Of a DNA stretch of 64,000 nucleotides, positions 1 through 10,141 are shown in pieces (position 1 is the first letter of the stretch; every line of letters starts with the position of its first letter). The notes below the pieces were generated by a model that saw only the letters and a program-made list of their open reading frames with translations, searched no databases and had not been told where the DNA came from. Origin of the DNA: Adiantum capillus-veneris (lineage: Eukaryota > Streptophyta > Polypodiopsida > Polypodiales > Pteridaceae); NCBI GenBank assembly GCA_014529385.2, contig CM043957.1, positions 68,012,503-68,076,502 on the forward strand, read 5' to 3'. The translations under genes were made by a program, and so were the position numbers.

Positions 1-360
1 AGGCGTCATTGCATCATTCCCTGTGTCTTTACCGACAGTAGTTTTGAAGCAGCTTGACTCTGAAAAAACATCATAGAAGACAAAAATCAACCACCTGATT
101 AAAACAATGGTGTGTTTCTTACCCGTTGAAACAATTTTCTCTCTTGTTATTGGGCATGGTTCAAGTGGCTTCTTCTTTAGAAGGGATTGGTCTTCTGCAG
201 AAATAACTCTGGGGCAATCCTTAAGCAGTCACTTTCCTTTCTCAGCCAAGTGAGCATAGCAGAATGCATGGTATGCATGTGAACAAGGCAATAGAACAAC
301 ATGGCTTGAGCGATTGTGATCATGAATTTTTACACCACAAGCATTGCACACATCAATGCT
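1..360 (-). pseudogene. Host gene, 3' half (exons 5-6): RING-like Cys/His domain, cut by the copia insertion
   Basis: On the minus strand the frame enters at 360 from the copia insertion. It encodes a metal-binding-looking region: a CNAC pair, then PCSHAYHAFCYAH, which follows the C-x-H-x2-H-x2-C-x2-H spacing of RING-H2-like domains, then a later Cys in KDCP. A stop codon TGA lies where the frame reads ...AEKGK(stop)LLKDC, at a position where a Cys would suit the zinc pattern. The exon ends at 123 before a GTAAGA donor. An acceptor AG at 60-61 begins the next exon (59 to beyond 1), which stays open in the matching phase. Seen: zinc-type spacing, splice sites with matched phase. Inferred: an E3-ligase-like or other RING-like protein, now a pseudogene because of the stop and the insertion. 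I do not recognise the gene. Confidence 0.55.
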
Positions 361-1163
361 TGTTCGAAAATAAGACGTAGCTAAATAGAATTTTGAGTAG
401 ATTACTTAATGGAGAGAGATAGATTTCACACACAAGAGATTATAGAGTAGAGAGAGAGAGAGAGTACACACGATATACGTGGTTCACCCAATGTGGGCTA
501 CGTCCACGGGAAAGCAGCCACTCAATGGCTTTAGCACTTCAAAAGAAGAAGTAGTTTACAAAGGGATTAAACCCTTGATAGAGCTCCCGCCTTGCTTCAC
601 TCTCACCACCTCACACTCACCTTGTTGCGTCAACTTCACACTATGAAATGTGTGTAGAAATGGCCTCCTTTTATAGGCCAAAAGGGCTGCCCTCTCTTAT
701 GAGAGACAGCCATGTGTAGCCGCCCTTGTGCGAATAAGTCCAAATCGGACCCTCCAATCCGCCCATGTGTGGCTGCCCTTGAGAAGACAAGTCCGCTTTT
801 GAATTCGGCCACCAGCAATTGACTTCCGACCACCGGCCACCGGCCATTGACTTCCGACCACCGGCCATTGGCCATTGACTATCGGACACCGGCCAACCGA
901 CCAGTTGTTTTTCGACCACTTTTCGACCGCCGTCCGGTCATAATATTTCGGCGAAAAGGAATATTCCGGTGAAAAAAAGTCTCGGGGGCGGAGTCCGCCC
1001 CCAGGGCCTCTAAGGTTGCCCCTGATTCTTGTCCGTGAAAATTCTGGTTTCGGGTGAGCGATTTTCCTTCACGCACGATGGCTTCTCCTCATAATGGGGG
1101 CCTTACAAATGTGCGCTTTTACCACAAAAAATTACAAGGGTAAATCAGGCTCCATACTTAACA
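361..1163 (-). repeat. 3' LTR of the copia element
   Basis: Near-identical direct repeat of 5178-5981. It carries a short AG run at about 455-471, a TATA-like CTATAAAAGG on the minus strand at 667-676, and a degenerate tandem repeat of the core CGACCACCGGCCATTGACTT between about 800 and 935. The last is a minisatellite inside the LTR that is also present in the other LTR. Confidence 0.93.
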
Positions 1164-1176
1164 ATCTCCCACTTGG
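1164..1176 (-). other. Copia polypurine tract
   Basis: On the minus strand the sequence CAAGTGGGAGAT directly precedes the 3' LTR start TGTTAAG. This is the usual plus-strand primer for copia reverse transcription. Confidence 0.85.
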
Positions 1177-1223
1177 AGACTGATCTCCAAACCAAACCTG
1201 GGACTGCTTTCCATTTTGGCTTC

Positions 1224-4200
1224 TTATCCTTGAATGCCGATTGAAGATGAGCAAAAGCTCAACTTCTCCTTGTTGACCACCTTTGTAAACATGTCTGCAG
1301 GATTTTCACTTGTATGCACCTTTCCTAGCTTTAGCTGTCCCTCTTCCAAAAGAGTGCGTATGAAGTGATATCTCACCTCAATGTGCTTTGTCCTTGAATG
1401 AAAGGATGAGTTCTTCGCAAGATGGATAGCGCTTTGGCTATCATTGTACAAGACACAATTGTCTTGTTTGAATCCAAGCTCTTCTAAGAATCTATGAAGC
1501 CACATAATTTCTTTGCTTGCCTCCGTCATTGCTACATACTCTGCTTCCGTGGTAGAAAGTGAAACCACTTTCTGCAGCTTTGAAGCCCAGCTTACTGTTG
1601 TGCCTCCAACCGTGAACACATAGCCAGTAGTGCTCCTTCGAGTATCTTTGTCACCTGCCATATCTGCATCAGCATACCCTTCTAGAAAAATATCAGTTCC
1701 TCCAAAATACAAAGCATTTGTTGTTGTCCCTTTTAGATACCTAAGTATCCACTTCACAGCTTGCCAATGCTCTTTACCTGGGTTGTCCATGAACCTACTC
1801 AAAACTCCCACTGCATGTGCAATGTCTAGCCTTGTCCAAACCATAGCATACATTAGAGAACCTACCGCTGCAGCATATGGAACTTTAGACATATAGACTA
1901 TCTTCTCTTGTGTCTTTGGACACATATCCTTCGTTAGTTTAAAATGACCAGCCAAAGGTGTAGAAACTGGTTTTGCATTTTGCATTGCAAACCTTTCTAG
2001 TACCTTCTTGATGTAATCTTCTTGAGATAGCTTTATTGTCTTCTTCATCCTGTCCCTTGATATTTTCATACCAAGTATCCTCTTTGCAGCACCTAAATCT
2101 TTCATTGAAAAATATTTAGACAGCTCCTCTTTTAGGTCTTTGATGTCCTGCATGTTAGCACTTGCAATCAGCATGTCATCAACATACAACATTAGGATGA
2201 TGAACTTCCCATCTCCCAAATTCTTCGTATAGACGCAGTGATCTGAGTTGCATCTTGTGAATCCATGATCCAACATCCATCGATCAAACTTCAAGTACCA
2301 TTGTCTTGATGCTTGCTTTAAACCATACAAGCTCTTCTTTAATCTGCAAACTATTTTCTCCTTACCTTTTACTTCATACCCCTTTGGTTGAAGCATGTAG
2401 ATTTCCTCCTCTAAGTCACCGTGAGGGAATGACGTATTTACATCCATTCGCTCAAGATTTAGATCATGAGCAGCCACAAGGCTTAAGACAAGCCTAATTG
2501 AGTTTATTTTTACAACAGGAGAAAATATTTCATTGAATTCAATACCTTTCTTTTGAGAAAAACCTTTTACCACAAGCCTAGACTTGTACCTTTTCTTCCC
2601 ACCTTCTTCTTCCTTCAGCTTGTACACACATTTGTTTTGAAGTGCCTGCTTACCTTTAGGCAACTCAACCAACTCCCATGTTTGGTTGCGATGTAGTGAG
2701 TCCATCTCCACTTGCATGCTCTTCGTCCATTCTCCTTTGGATTCATGCTGCATAGCTGCTTCGTATAATTCCGGCTCTCCAGAATTTGAGATCAAGAGAT
2801 GGTTGAAGGAAGGAACAAACCTTTCTGGAGGTCTACTTGCTCTTGTAGATCTTCGGGGAATAGGTTGAGGCTCCTCATTTGGTTGACGTTGTTGCACATT
2901 GTCACCGTTTGCAGTCCTTGAGTCTTCACCGTCCTCAAGCTCCATGTACTCATCACCTGTTTCTTTTGTTTGTTTTCTTTCCAAGTAATCTTTGTACATA
3001 TTTTGTTCGTTAAAAATTACATCCCTACTTCTTAAGATTTTACCATCTTCAAGATTCCATAGGAGATACCCAAAGTCACCTTCTCCATAGCCAATGAAAA
3101 AACACTTTTTGGACTTTGCATCTAGCTTTGATCTTAGGCTTCTATCTATGTGCATGAAAGCCTCACACCCAAACACTTTGAGAAATGCATAATTCACCGG
3201 TTTACCTGTCCATGCCTCTTCTGGAACTCCCCCATCCAATGCCATTGAGGATGACCGGTTGATTAAGTACACAGACGTACTTACAGCTTCCGCCCAAAGC
3301 TCAAGCAGTAGGCCTGCATGTAGCCGCATGCTTCGTGCTCGCTCCATGATTGTCATGTTCATCCTTTCCGAAATACCATTTTGTTGAGGTGTCCTTGGGA
3401 TTGTCCTTTGCCTCCGAATGCCATTGCTAGCACAAAAGCTTTCAAAAGCTTGGCTGCAATATTCACCTCCATTGTCGGATCTGAGGCATTTAACCTTGGT
3501 ACCTGTTTCATTCTCCACAAAGGCTTTCCACCTTTGAAATATGGAAAATACATTAGATTTATTCTTCATGACATAAACCCATGTTTTTCTAGTCGCATCG
3601 TCTATGAATGTTACATAGTACAATGAGCCACCAAGTGATGGTGTACTTGCAGGACCCCAAACATCAGAATGAACCAACTCAAGTTTTTTATTTTTTCTTT
3701 CATTTCCTGATTTTTGAAATTTTACCCTATTTTTTTTACCATAAACACAATCTTCACAGAACTCTAAGTCCACTTCTTTCAAACCTGGTAGAAGCTTCTT
3801 TGTTTGAAGGATTTGCATTCCTTTGGCACTCATATGCCCAAGTCGATAGTGCCACACCGCACTGTCAACTTCTGTAGTTGCTGCACAAGCTAAAGGTTGC
3901 GTGCTAACAGTACACAAGTAAAGTGTACCGACTTTTTCTCCCTTGGCAACCACCAAAGATCCCTTTGAGATCTTCCACCGTTTGTTTCCGAATGCAATGT
4001 TGTGACCGTCATCGTCCAATTGTCCTGTAGAGATCAAATTTTTGCGAAGAGAAGGAACATGCCTAACATCTTTAAGCTTCCATTCATTTCCGTTAGCAGT
4101 TTTGACAGAAACTGTACCTTTGCCGACAATCTCACAAGCTTCATCATCTCCCAAGTATACATACCCAAAATTACCTTTGGTGTAGTCTTGGAAATGTTGC

Positions 4201-4628
4201 TTGTGTGGTGTCGCATGGAATGAAGCCCCGGAATCTACTATCCAGGAATTAGAAACATTGTCTAATGAGAGAATTAGAGCATCTTGCTCTACTTTACCTG
4301 CCACATTGGCCTCCGATGTTGGCTTGTTGTCTTGAGACTCTGTCTCCTTCTTCTTCTTGGACCAGCAATCCTTCTTGACGTGGCCCTTCTTGCCGTAGTT
4401 CCAACATTCAAGAACTGACTTTGTGCGTGACTTTCTCCGCCTTGAGCGATCACGACCCTTTTGGTTTTTGAACCTCTCCTTAGGCCTTCCTCTTGTTTCC
4501 ACTGATAGTGCAGCACTTGATGATTCTCCTGTGCTTCTCCTTCGCATTTCCTCGCTTAGGAGAATACCCACAACATCATCAAACTTAAGAGTATTTGTGC
4601 CAGAGATAGAATTACTTACAGCCATCAC
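1224..4628 (-). CDS. Copia gag C-terminus and Pol polyprotein (PR-INT-RT-RH)
   Basis: Single open frame of 1134 codons. A zinc-knuckle-like CWNYGKKGHVKKDC lies at about residues 75-88; the second Cys of the expected CCHC is Tyr. The aspartic protease motif DSGA is at about 132. The integrase has an H..H/C..C zinc segment (HYRLGHMS, CEDC) at about 258-300 and the DDE triad at about 320 (HSDVWG), 383 (SDNGGEY) and 419 (ISERMN). RT has YVDD at about 815. The RNase H segment contains YADADMAG, STTEAEY and RTKHIE near the end. It copies the element RNA into DNA and integrates it in the nucleus. The displayed start lies inside gag, just after the stop described for the next entry, so the real translation start is further upstream at about 5113. 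All Pol catalytic motifs look intact. Confidence 0.93.
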   Translation of the reverse strand: MMAVSNSISGTNTLKFDDVVGILLSEEMRRRSTGESSSAALSVETRGRPKERFKNQKGRDRSRRRKSRTKSVLECWNYGKKGHVKKDCWSKKKKETESQDNKPTSEANVAGKVEQDALILSLDNVSNSWIVDSGASFHATPHKQHFQDYTKGNFGYVYLGDDEACEIVGKGTVSVKTANGNEWKLKDVRHVPSLRKNLISTGQLDDDGHNIAFGNKRWKISKGSLVVAKGEKVGTLYLCTVSTQPLACAATTEVDSAVWHYRLGHMSAKGMQILQTKKLLPGLKEVDLEFCEDCVYGKKNRVKFQKSGNERKNKKLELVHSDVWGPASTPSLGGSLYYVTFIDDATRKTWVYVMKNKSNVFSIFQRWKAFVENETGTKVKCLRSDNGGEYCSQAFESFCASNGIRRQRTIPRTPQQNGISERMNMTIMERARSMRLHAGLLLELWAEAVSTSVYLINRSSSMALDGGVPEEAWTGKPVNYAFLKVFGCEAFMHIDRSLRSKLDAKSKKCFFIGYGEGDFGYLLWNLEDGKILRSRDVIFNEQNMYKDYLERKQTKETGDEYMELEDGEDSRTANGDNVQQRQPNEEPQPIPRRSTRASRPPERFVPSFNHLLISNSGEPELYEAAMQHESKGEWTKSMQVEMDSLHRNQTWELVELPKGKQALQNKCVYKLKEEEGGKKRYKSRLVVKGFSQKKGIEFNEIFSPVVKINSIRLVLSLVAAHDLNLERMDVNTSFPHGDLEEEIYMLQPKGYEVKGKEKIVCRLKKSLYGLKQASRQWYLKFDRWMLDHGFTRCNSDHCVYTKNLGDGKFIILMLYVDDMLIASANMQDIKDLKEELSKYFSMKDLGAAKRILGMKISRDRMKKTIKLSQEDYIKKVLERFAMQNAKPVSTPLAGHFKLTKDMCPKTQEKIVYMSKVPYAAAVGSLMYAMVWTRLDIAHAVGVLSRFMDNPGKEHWQAVKWILRYLKGTTTNALYFGGTDIFLEGYADADMAGDKDTRRSTTGYVFTVGGTTVSWASKLQKVVSLSTTEAEYVAMTEASKEIMWLHRFLEELGFKQDNCVLYNDSQSAIHLAKNSSFHSRTKHIEVRYHFIRTLLEEGQLKLGKVHTSENPADMFTKVVNKEKLSFCSSSIGIQG

Positions 4629-5113
4629 AAGGCTGTCCCAACTATCCAGTAGAGATGATAGTATAAGGAGAGCTCACACTTCGTCATCGAAATTGATTTT
4701 CACTGATCGAAGTTGAATTATGTTTGTGTTAAAGTCATTTAGGTGTTCTGCAACTGAACCATTCTCTGCCATCTTTAGATTGAACAAACGCTTCATAAGA
4801 AATACCTTATTGGATGCCGATGGTTTCTCGTAGAAGTCGTCAAGTGACTTCATCAAGTCCTCCGTGGTCTTCATCTCCAAAACATTGAAGGCCACCGTTG
4901 ATGCCAAGCTTAACCGGATTGTTCCCAGTGCCTTTCGATCAAGGACAATCCATGCTCATCTGCCATTGTTGCGGGCTTCTTCGCAAGACCGCCTAGTGGC
5001 AAATAGAGGTCCTTCTGGTAGAGATAGTCTTCAATCTGCATCTTCCAATGTTGGTAGTTTTTGCCGTTGAACTTCTCAATCTTGAGCTTCCCTTCCTCCG
5101 CCATAACTCCCAC
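4629..5113 (-). pseudogene. Copia gag N-terminal part, one frameshift and one stop
   Basis: The start ATG at about 5113-5101 begins a typical copia Gag N-terminus with FNGKNYQHWKMQIEDYL. The frame slips by one base near 4950 and continues as the UBN2-like region (EDLMKSLDDFYEK, FLMKRLFNLKM, VAEHLNDFNTNI). It is then stopped by a TGA at about 4671-4673, just after NFDDEV, where related Gag proteins usually carry a charged residue, consistent with CGA to TGA. After the stop the same frame runs directly into the 1134-codon pol frame. Gag builds the virus-like particle, so these two lesions probably disable the copy unless helped in trans. Confidence 0.82.
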
Positions 5114-5163
5114 TCAATTCAAGGAATCCTTTCCTTGAGATAATTTAGCTACGAGCAAACCTT

Positions 5164-5175
5164 GCTCTGATACCA
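5164..5175 (-). other. Copia primer-binding site (initiator Met tRNA type)
   Basis: The minus strand reads TGGTATCAGAGC two bases inside the 5' LTR. This is the standard plant copia primer site complementary to the 3' end of initiator Met tRNA. It fixes the orientation and the inner edge of the 5' LTR. Confidence 0.93.
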
Positions 5176-5177
5176 GT

Positions 5178-5981
5178 TGTTCAAAAATAAGACGTAGCTA
5201 GAATAGATTTTTGAGTAGATTACTTAATGGAGAGAGATAGATTTCACACACAAGAGATTATAGAGTAGAGAGAGAGAGAGAGTACACACGATATACGTGG
5301 TTCACCCAGTGTGGGTACGTCCACGGGAAAGCAGCCACTCAATGGCTTTAGCACTTCAAAAGAAGAAGTAGTTTACAAAGGGATTAAACCCTTGATAGAG
5401 CTCCCGCCTTGCTTCACTCTCACCACCTCACACTCACCTTGTTGCATCAACTTCACACTATGAAATGTGTGTAGAAATGGACTCCTTTTATAGGCCAAAA
5501 GGGCTGCCCTCTCATATGAGAGACAGCCATGTGTAGCCGCCCTTGTGCGAATAAGTCCAAATCGGACCCTCCAATCCGCCCATGTGTGGCCGCCCTTGAG
5601 AAGACAAGTCCACTTTTGAATTCGTCCACTGGCCATTGACTTCCGACCACCGGCCACCGGCCATTGACTTCCGACCACCGGCCATCGGCCATTGACTATC
5701 GGACACCGGCCAACCGACCTGTTGTTTTCCGACCACTTTTCGGCCGCCGGCCGGCCATAATATTCCGGTGAAAAGGAATATTCCGGCGGAAATAAACTCT
5801 CGGGGGCGGAGTCCGCCCCCGAGGCCTCTAAAGTTGCCCCTGATTCTTGTCCGTGAAAATTTTGGTTTTCGGTGAGTGATTTTCCTTCACGCACGATGGC
5901 TTCTCCTCATAATGGGGGCCTTACAAATGTGCGCTTTTACCACAGAAAATTACAAAGGTAAATCGGGCTCCATACTTAACA
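5178..5981 (-). repeat. 5' LTR of the copia element
   Basis: About 804 bp, matching 361-1163 throughout with scattered substitutions. Begins TGTTAAG on the minus strand at 5981 and ends GAACA at 5178. It contains the promoter, the CCGGCC-rich minisatellite at about 5630-5755 and an AG run at about 5270-5282. Confidence 0.93.
5484..5493 (-). promoter_or_regulatory. TATA box of the copia 5' LTR
   Basis: The minus strand reads CTATAAAAGG in the middle of the 5' LTR, conserved in the 3' LTR at 667-676. Position and sequence suit the RNA polymerase II core promoter for the genomic transcript. Confidence 0.7.
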
Positions 5982-6144
5982 ATGAGAACAACACTATCTC
6001 TAAGAGTTGAAACTCGTGCAGGCAAGACTATGGTTTCAGGTAGCATTGGTTGACTAATCATGTCTGTCACAAACGTGACACAGAGACCAAAGGTTTCCTC
6101 ACGTTCCAAGCATTTGGATAATTCTTCCTGTAGGCAAGAGACCT
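5982..6144 (-). pseudogene. Host gene, exon 4 part upstream of the copia insertion
   Basis: An acceptor-like TTTGATAACAG just above 6144 opens a frame reading EVSCLQEELSKCLEREETFG and ending ...TLRDSVVLI at the copia boundary. If the copia and one copy of the target duplication are ignored, the frame passes without shift into the CNAC zinc-like region at 360. That continuity is the main evidence that both sides are one exon. The peptide is helical and charged at its start. No known family recognised. Confidence 0.6.
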
Positions 6145-6169
6145 CTGTTATCAAACAATGTCAAACAGG

Positions 6170-6640
6170 TATAAAATTGGTATGAATGCTTGAAGATCGG
6201 TATAATAATGTTATCATACCGGTATGATTACATCATGCCGGTATGATGTTACCCCACCGGTATGATGTTATTATATTGGATAGTATAACATCATACCGGT
6301 AGGATAACATCCGGTAACATCATACCGGTAGGATAACATTATACCGGAAGGATAACATCAAACCGGTTGGATTTTATCATACCGTTAGGGTGTAATCGTA
6401 CCGGTCGGATCTAACCATACCGGTTGGATGTAACCATACCGGTAAGATGTAATCATACCGGTAGGATGTAATCCTACCGGTATGATAACATCTTACCGGT
6501 ACTGTCATCTACCCTTACCGAATTGATGTTATTGTCATACTATTATGTTTTCTTATTATTCGGTTTCGTGGTACCACATTCTACCCATCCCGGTATGATA
6601 GAGCCATAATACCGGTATGGTAAAACTTATAATACCATTT
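6170..6640. repeat. Palindromic CCGGT minisatellite inside an intron of the host gene
   Basis: About 14 imperfect copies of a roughly 19-20 base unit with the self-complementary core TACCGGTA and arms such as GGATGTAATCAT, plus an outlying copy near 6826. Both orientations alternate, so the array can form many small hairpins. It lies in the AT-rich intron between the donor at 6991 and the acceptor near 6145. Confidence 0.85.
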
Positions 6641-6991
6641 TCACTATTAGAGTTTCAGTACAATATGGTTATTATAATCATACCTTTACTTTAGTGTTAA
6701 ACTACTGTTTCGTTTTGTTACTATATCAGTATTATTTTGTTGTTATACCTGTATTATGTTGCTTTCATACCGTTATTGTGATCATTGATAGAACTTATAG
6801 TAACATGTTCACCAATAGAATACCAATACCGGTATTGCAATCGTTACTTTGTAGGTATGTTACCATTATTTATAATAATCAATCTACTTTATAGGTATTA
6901 TTGTGTAATCATTATAGACTATAGTATATTGTACATCCAAACCAGTACTTTGTAGGTATTATACTACAATCAGATCGAGTTAAAAGCATAC

Positions 6992-7993
6992 ATGTGCCTG
7001 CTGTAGGGTGGATTTTGCCTGGTCAAATTTTTCTTGGAGGTTGTCAAGCAAGCCTGTTGATACATTGGCATCGTCAGGGAAGTGAATTTGGATGGTGTCA
7101 AGGGCACCCTCGCAATGGTGCACATCAGCAACAGATTTGACCACAGAATCCTTAGCCTTCTGACACTCGGATGATACATTGTCATGAGATTTTCTAACCT
7201 CAACAAGTAGTTCTTGCAAGAAAGTGGATACTTCAACACTAAACACAAACTGAGTAGTCACAAAAATCCCACTTTTGGCTGGTGTACTCCGGATGGGGTA
7301 TTTACTAACAAGATGGCAGAACCACTTGGGGTTCTTGTGGATACTTGGGAATTCTCTAACTTCCATTGTTCTCTTTTCCTATCTAAGTAACCTTCATTGG
7401 TCACATTCTTCACCACCTTAGATGCAAACTCAGCCCACTTTACCGGACCTGTGCATACAAAATAAACATATCCGCATGCAAACTTGACTCCCAACAGATA
7501 GTTTTGTGGTTTGGATTGCTACACCTGCTTGTAGAGCTGGTAGAGTGCCTTGTAGTGATCCGGCCTTGCTGTTTTTATTGGCACTTTTTTCTCCTTCACT
7601 GGAAGACATGTGAAAACTTTCATCCAGTCGGATATGGGCACATCTGCATCTGTTAACTTCCTAACATCTTTCCCCTCAAGACTTAACCCATATTCCCTGT
7701 GAAAATCCTCCTTTGTCGTGTAGAATGCCTTTAATGGCACCTCCACATCCTTGGGGTGAACAAAGCGGCTGATTTTGGGAGGGGGCTGTAACTTCTGTCT
7801 CTGAAAAGAATAAATCCATATTCATTACTCAATATATCCACACCTCAATACTCTACTACACATACAGGTCCGTTGTACACAACACAGAGAGAGACAAAGA
7901 AAGGTGACATACCTTCATGGGAGAATGTCGGGTCTTTGTGGGTGAGACCTGCCGGGCTGCATTCCTTGGGCTCTTTCTTAGGTTGCTATCCAT
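6992..7993 (-). pseudogene. Host gene, 5' half (exons 1-3), unidentified protein
   Basis: Exon 1: ATG at 7993 to 7913, 27 codons, basic (MDSNLRKSPRNAARQ...), donor GTATGT. Exon 2: acceptor TTTTCAG before 7800, to 7525, 92 codons in phase, donor GTGTAG. Exon 3: acceptor GCACAG before 7448, to about 6992, donor GTATGC. Exon 3 begins with a frame reading GPVKWAEFASKVVKN, but the phase does not match exon 2. The better frame (WFCHLVSKYP, then a coiled-coil-like stretch VEVSTFLQELLVEVRK) is shifted again near 7366. So either my exon 2/3 boundary is off or there are frameshifts. Together with exons 4-6 this looks like one gene reading from 7993 leftwards past position 1. No family recognised. Confidence 0.55.
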
Positions 7994-8309
7994 AGCGAAG
8001 GATAAGAAGTGTGCACAGGGGGCTATAGAGTGAGCTGAGAAAGGCGCAGAAGGAGAAAGGCACAGAGATATGGAAAAGTATAGTCATGCAAACATTCGAC
8101 TGAACGTTCGTCTGATGTGGGCTCCACATGGGTTTTTGAATCCTCCACACGATTCAAACGATTTTGTATCCTTCACACAATTATTTAATTCAAGTAATTC
8201 TTGCCCATAATACGAGTTTCATACCCCCTAAATTTTAAGCCTCCAAAAGAAACTTTCAACCGGTTAAAACCGGGCCACCTATTCATGCATCCACCCTGAA
8301 AGGTTGAAT
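7994..8309. other. 5' flank of the host gene
   Basis: Upstream of the exon 1 ATG. It is purine-rich close to the start (8030-8070, AGAAGGAGAAAGG) and otherwise unremarkable. No convincing TATA element. The boundary with the truncated chromovirus is indistinct and set where protease-like coding first appears. Confidence 0.35.
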
Positions 8310-8339
8310 TTTATTTTGGATGGTCATAATACTTCTGCA

Positions 8340-9290
8340 AACTTCAGAGTCTTAACCATAGGAATCTACGATGGAATTCTAGGAATGGATTGGCTTAAAG
8401 CCATTGATGCTCACATACATAGACGCTTCATTGACTTTCGAAAATGATCAAAACTCTAGAGTTACAGTTGCTGGGAAACGGGGGAAGCTTAATCTTAGAC
8501 TAGTGAGCTTTACCAAACTTATGAAGAGTCATAGGAAGAATGAAAGGATTTATGCAGTAAAGCTTAACCCTAAGGATAAGAATATAGATTCACCTAAACC
8601 CGAATGGATAACAGAATCTGATGATGTATTTCTCGTAGAACTTTCACAGTTACCACCCAAGCGTGATGTTGATCATGCAATAGAGCTTACTCCAAGAGCT
8701 CAACCAGTTGCTCGTAGACCTTACAGAATGCCAGTACATGAATCTGCGGAACTCAAGGAACAATTAACTCAACTCCTTGAACAAGGCTTCATTTGACCCA
8801 GCATTTCTCCATGGAGTACTCTTGTTCTCTTTAATCGGAAGAAGGATGGTACTCTACGTCTTTGTATTGATTATTGTGGATTGAACCAAGTAACAGTCAA
8901 GAATAAGTATGCAATACCAAGGATTGATGAACGACTTGATCGATTACATGGAGCTTCTATCTTCACAGAGATTGATCTTAAGTCAGGGTATTACCAAATC
9001 CAAATCAAGGAGGAGGACATACCAAAGACATGATTTAATACTCGTTTGGACATTATGAATTTACAATTATCTCTTTTGGACTTACTAATTCTCCTGCAAC
9101 TTTTAATCATCTCATGATCGACGTATTTTGAGAGCATCTTGATGATTTTGTTATTGTATTTTTTTACGATATCCTGGTTTACTCAAGAAACAGAGAAGAA
9201 CATGAACAACATGTGTGACGAGTACTTGAACTTCTCCGCCAAAATCAACTTTACGCCAAACGTAGCAAATGCACCTTCTTCACTGACAAG
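8340..9290 (+). pseudogene. gypsy-1 protease end and reverse transcriptase, broken
   Basis: Contains the protease tail ILGMDWL, the RT N-terminal region ([59 protein letters not shown]) and the palm region at about 9140-9185. There the usual YVDD reads FFYDILVYS, so the first catalytic Asp is lost. Stops fall after EQGFI (about 8796) and IPKT (about 9030). The RT thumb resumes at 9291 with YLGFIVSKDGVS. Not functional. Confidence 0.85.
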
Positions 9291-10141
9291 GTGGAATATT
9301 TGGGATTTATTGTATCCAAGGATGGTGTTTCTACTGATCCAAGTAAGATCGAAGCTGTTATAGCTTGGCCTACACCAAAATCAATACGAGAAGTACGCGC
9401 CTTTCTTGGTTTGACAGGATGGTATCGTACATTTATTGAAGGATACGCTAAGATTGCATCTCCATTGGCTAATACGCTTAAGAAGGCTAAAGTGTTCCCT
9501 TGGAATGAACGTGCTCAAGCTATTTTTGAGAAACTCAAAGAAGCTTTGGTGAATGCTCCAATACTACAGGTTCCAGACTTCTCAAAGACATTGACTATGC
9601 TCACTAATGCAAGTGGACAAGCAATCGGTGGCGTTCTGTCTCAAGAAGGAAAACCGGTAGCTTATGAGTCTCATAAGTTACGTATACATGAGTTAAATTA
9701 TCCTACACATGACTTGGAATTATTGGTCGTTGTGCATGCTCTTAAAGTATGGTGACATTATCTTCTTGGAAGGAGATTTGAACTACATACCGATTATAAA
9801 AGCCTGAAGTGGATCTACACCCAACCTGACCTTAATATGTGGAAATGAAGATGGATGGAGTTGTTAAACATGGGAAGGAAAATCTTGTGGCCGATGCTTT
9901 AAGCAGGAAGAGTATTGTAGCGGCTGTCACAACATCTACTACTTCTTTAATTAACCTTATTCGAGAAGGTATGACTAATGACCTGTATTACATAAAAATC
10001 CAGTACTTGATGAACTTAAATAATCGCACAGAGAAGCAAGAAAGGCAAATCAAAGGCTTTCATGTTGAAGGTGATAACCTTTACTTTGGTAACGATCTTT
10101 GTATTCCAAATCAAGGTGGAATCAAACTTCAGATATTATAG
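9291..10141 (+). pseudogene. gypsy-1 RT thumb and RNase H, broken
   Basis: The frame at 9291-9755 reads YLGFIVSKDG, VRAFLGLTGWYRTFI and the RNase H region ALVNAPILQVPDF. The first RNase H Asp (usually TDAS) is Asn (TNAS). After a stop at 9753-9755 the frame continues HYLLGRRFELHTDYKSLKW, then shifts. A further frame at 9839-10141 holds ENLVADALSRK, the end of RNase H, and the start of the integrase linker. Confidence 0.85.

Larger units (their letters stand above)
361..5981 (-). mobile_element. Ty1/copia LTR retrotransposon, Tork/Tnt1-like, nearly intact
   Basis: Complete minus-strand element of about 5.6 kb: 5' LTR 5178-5981, primer site 5164-5175, gag-pol 5113-1224, polypurine tract 1164-1176 and 3' LTR 361-1163. 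Domain order protease, integrase, RT, RNase H defines Ty1/copia. The LTRs are about 803 and 804 bp, begin TGTTAAG and end GAACA on the element strand, and are very similar by eye, so insertion looks fairly recent. Flanking pentamers on the element strand are CTCAT upstream and AGCAT downstream, sharing three of five bases, an imperfect target duplication. The insertion breaks an exon of the host gene. Gag has one frameshift and one stop, so the copy is probably non-autonomous. Confidence 0.95.

Noticed and set aside
6170-6640. CRISPR-like array
   Set aside because: Units are adjacent, imperfect and palindromic without unique spacers of constant size, and the context is a plant intron.
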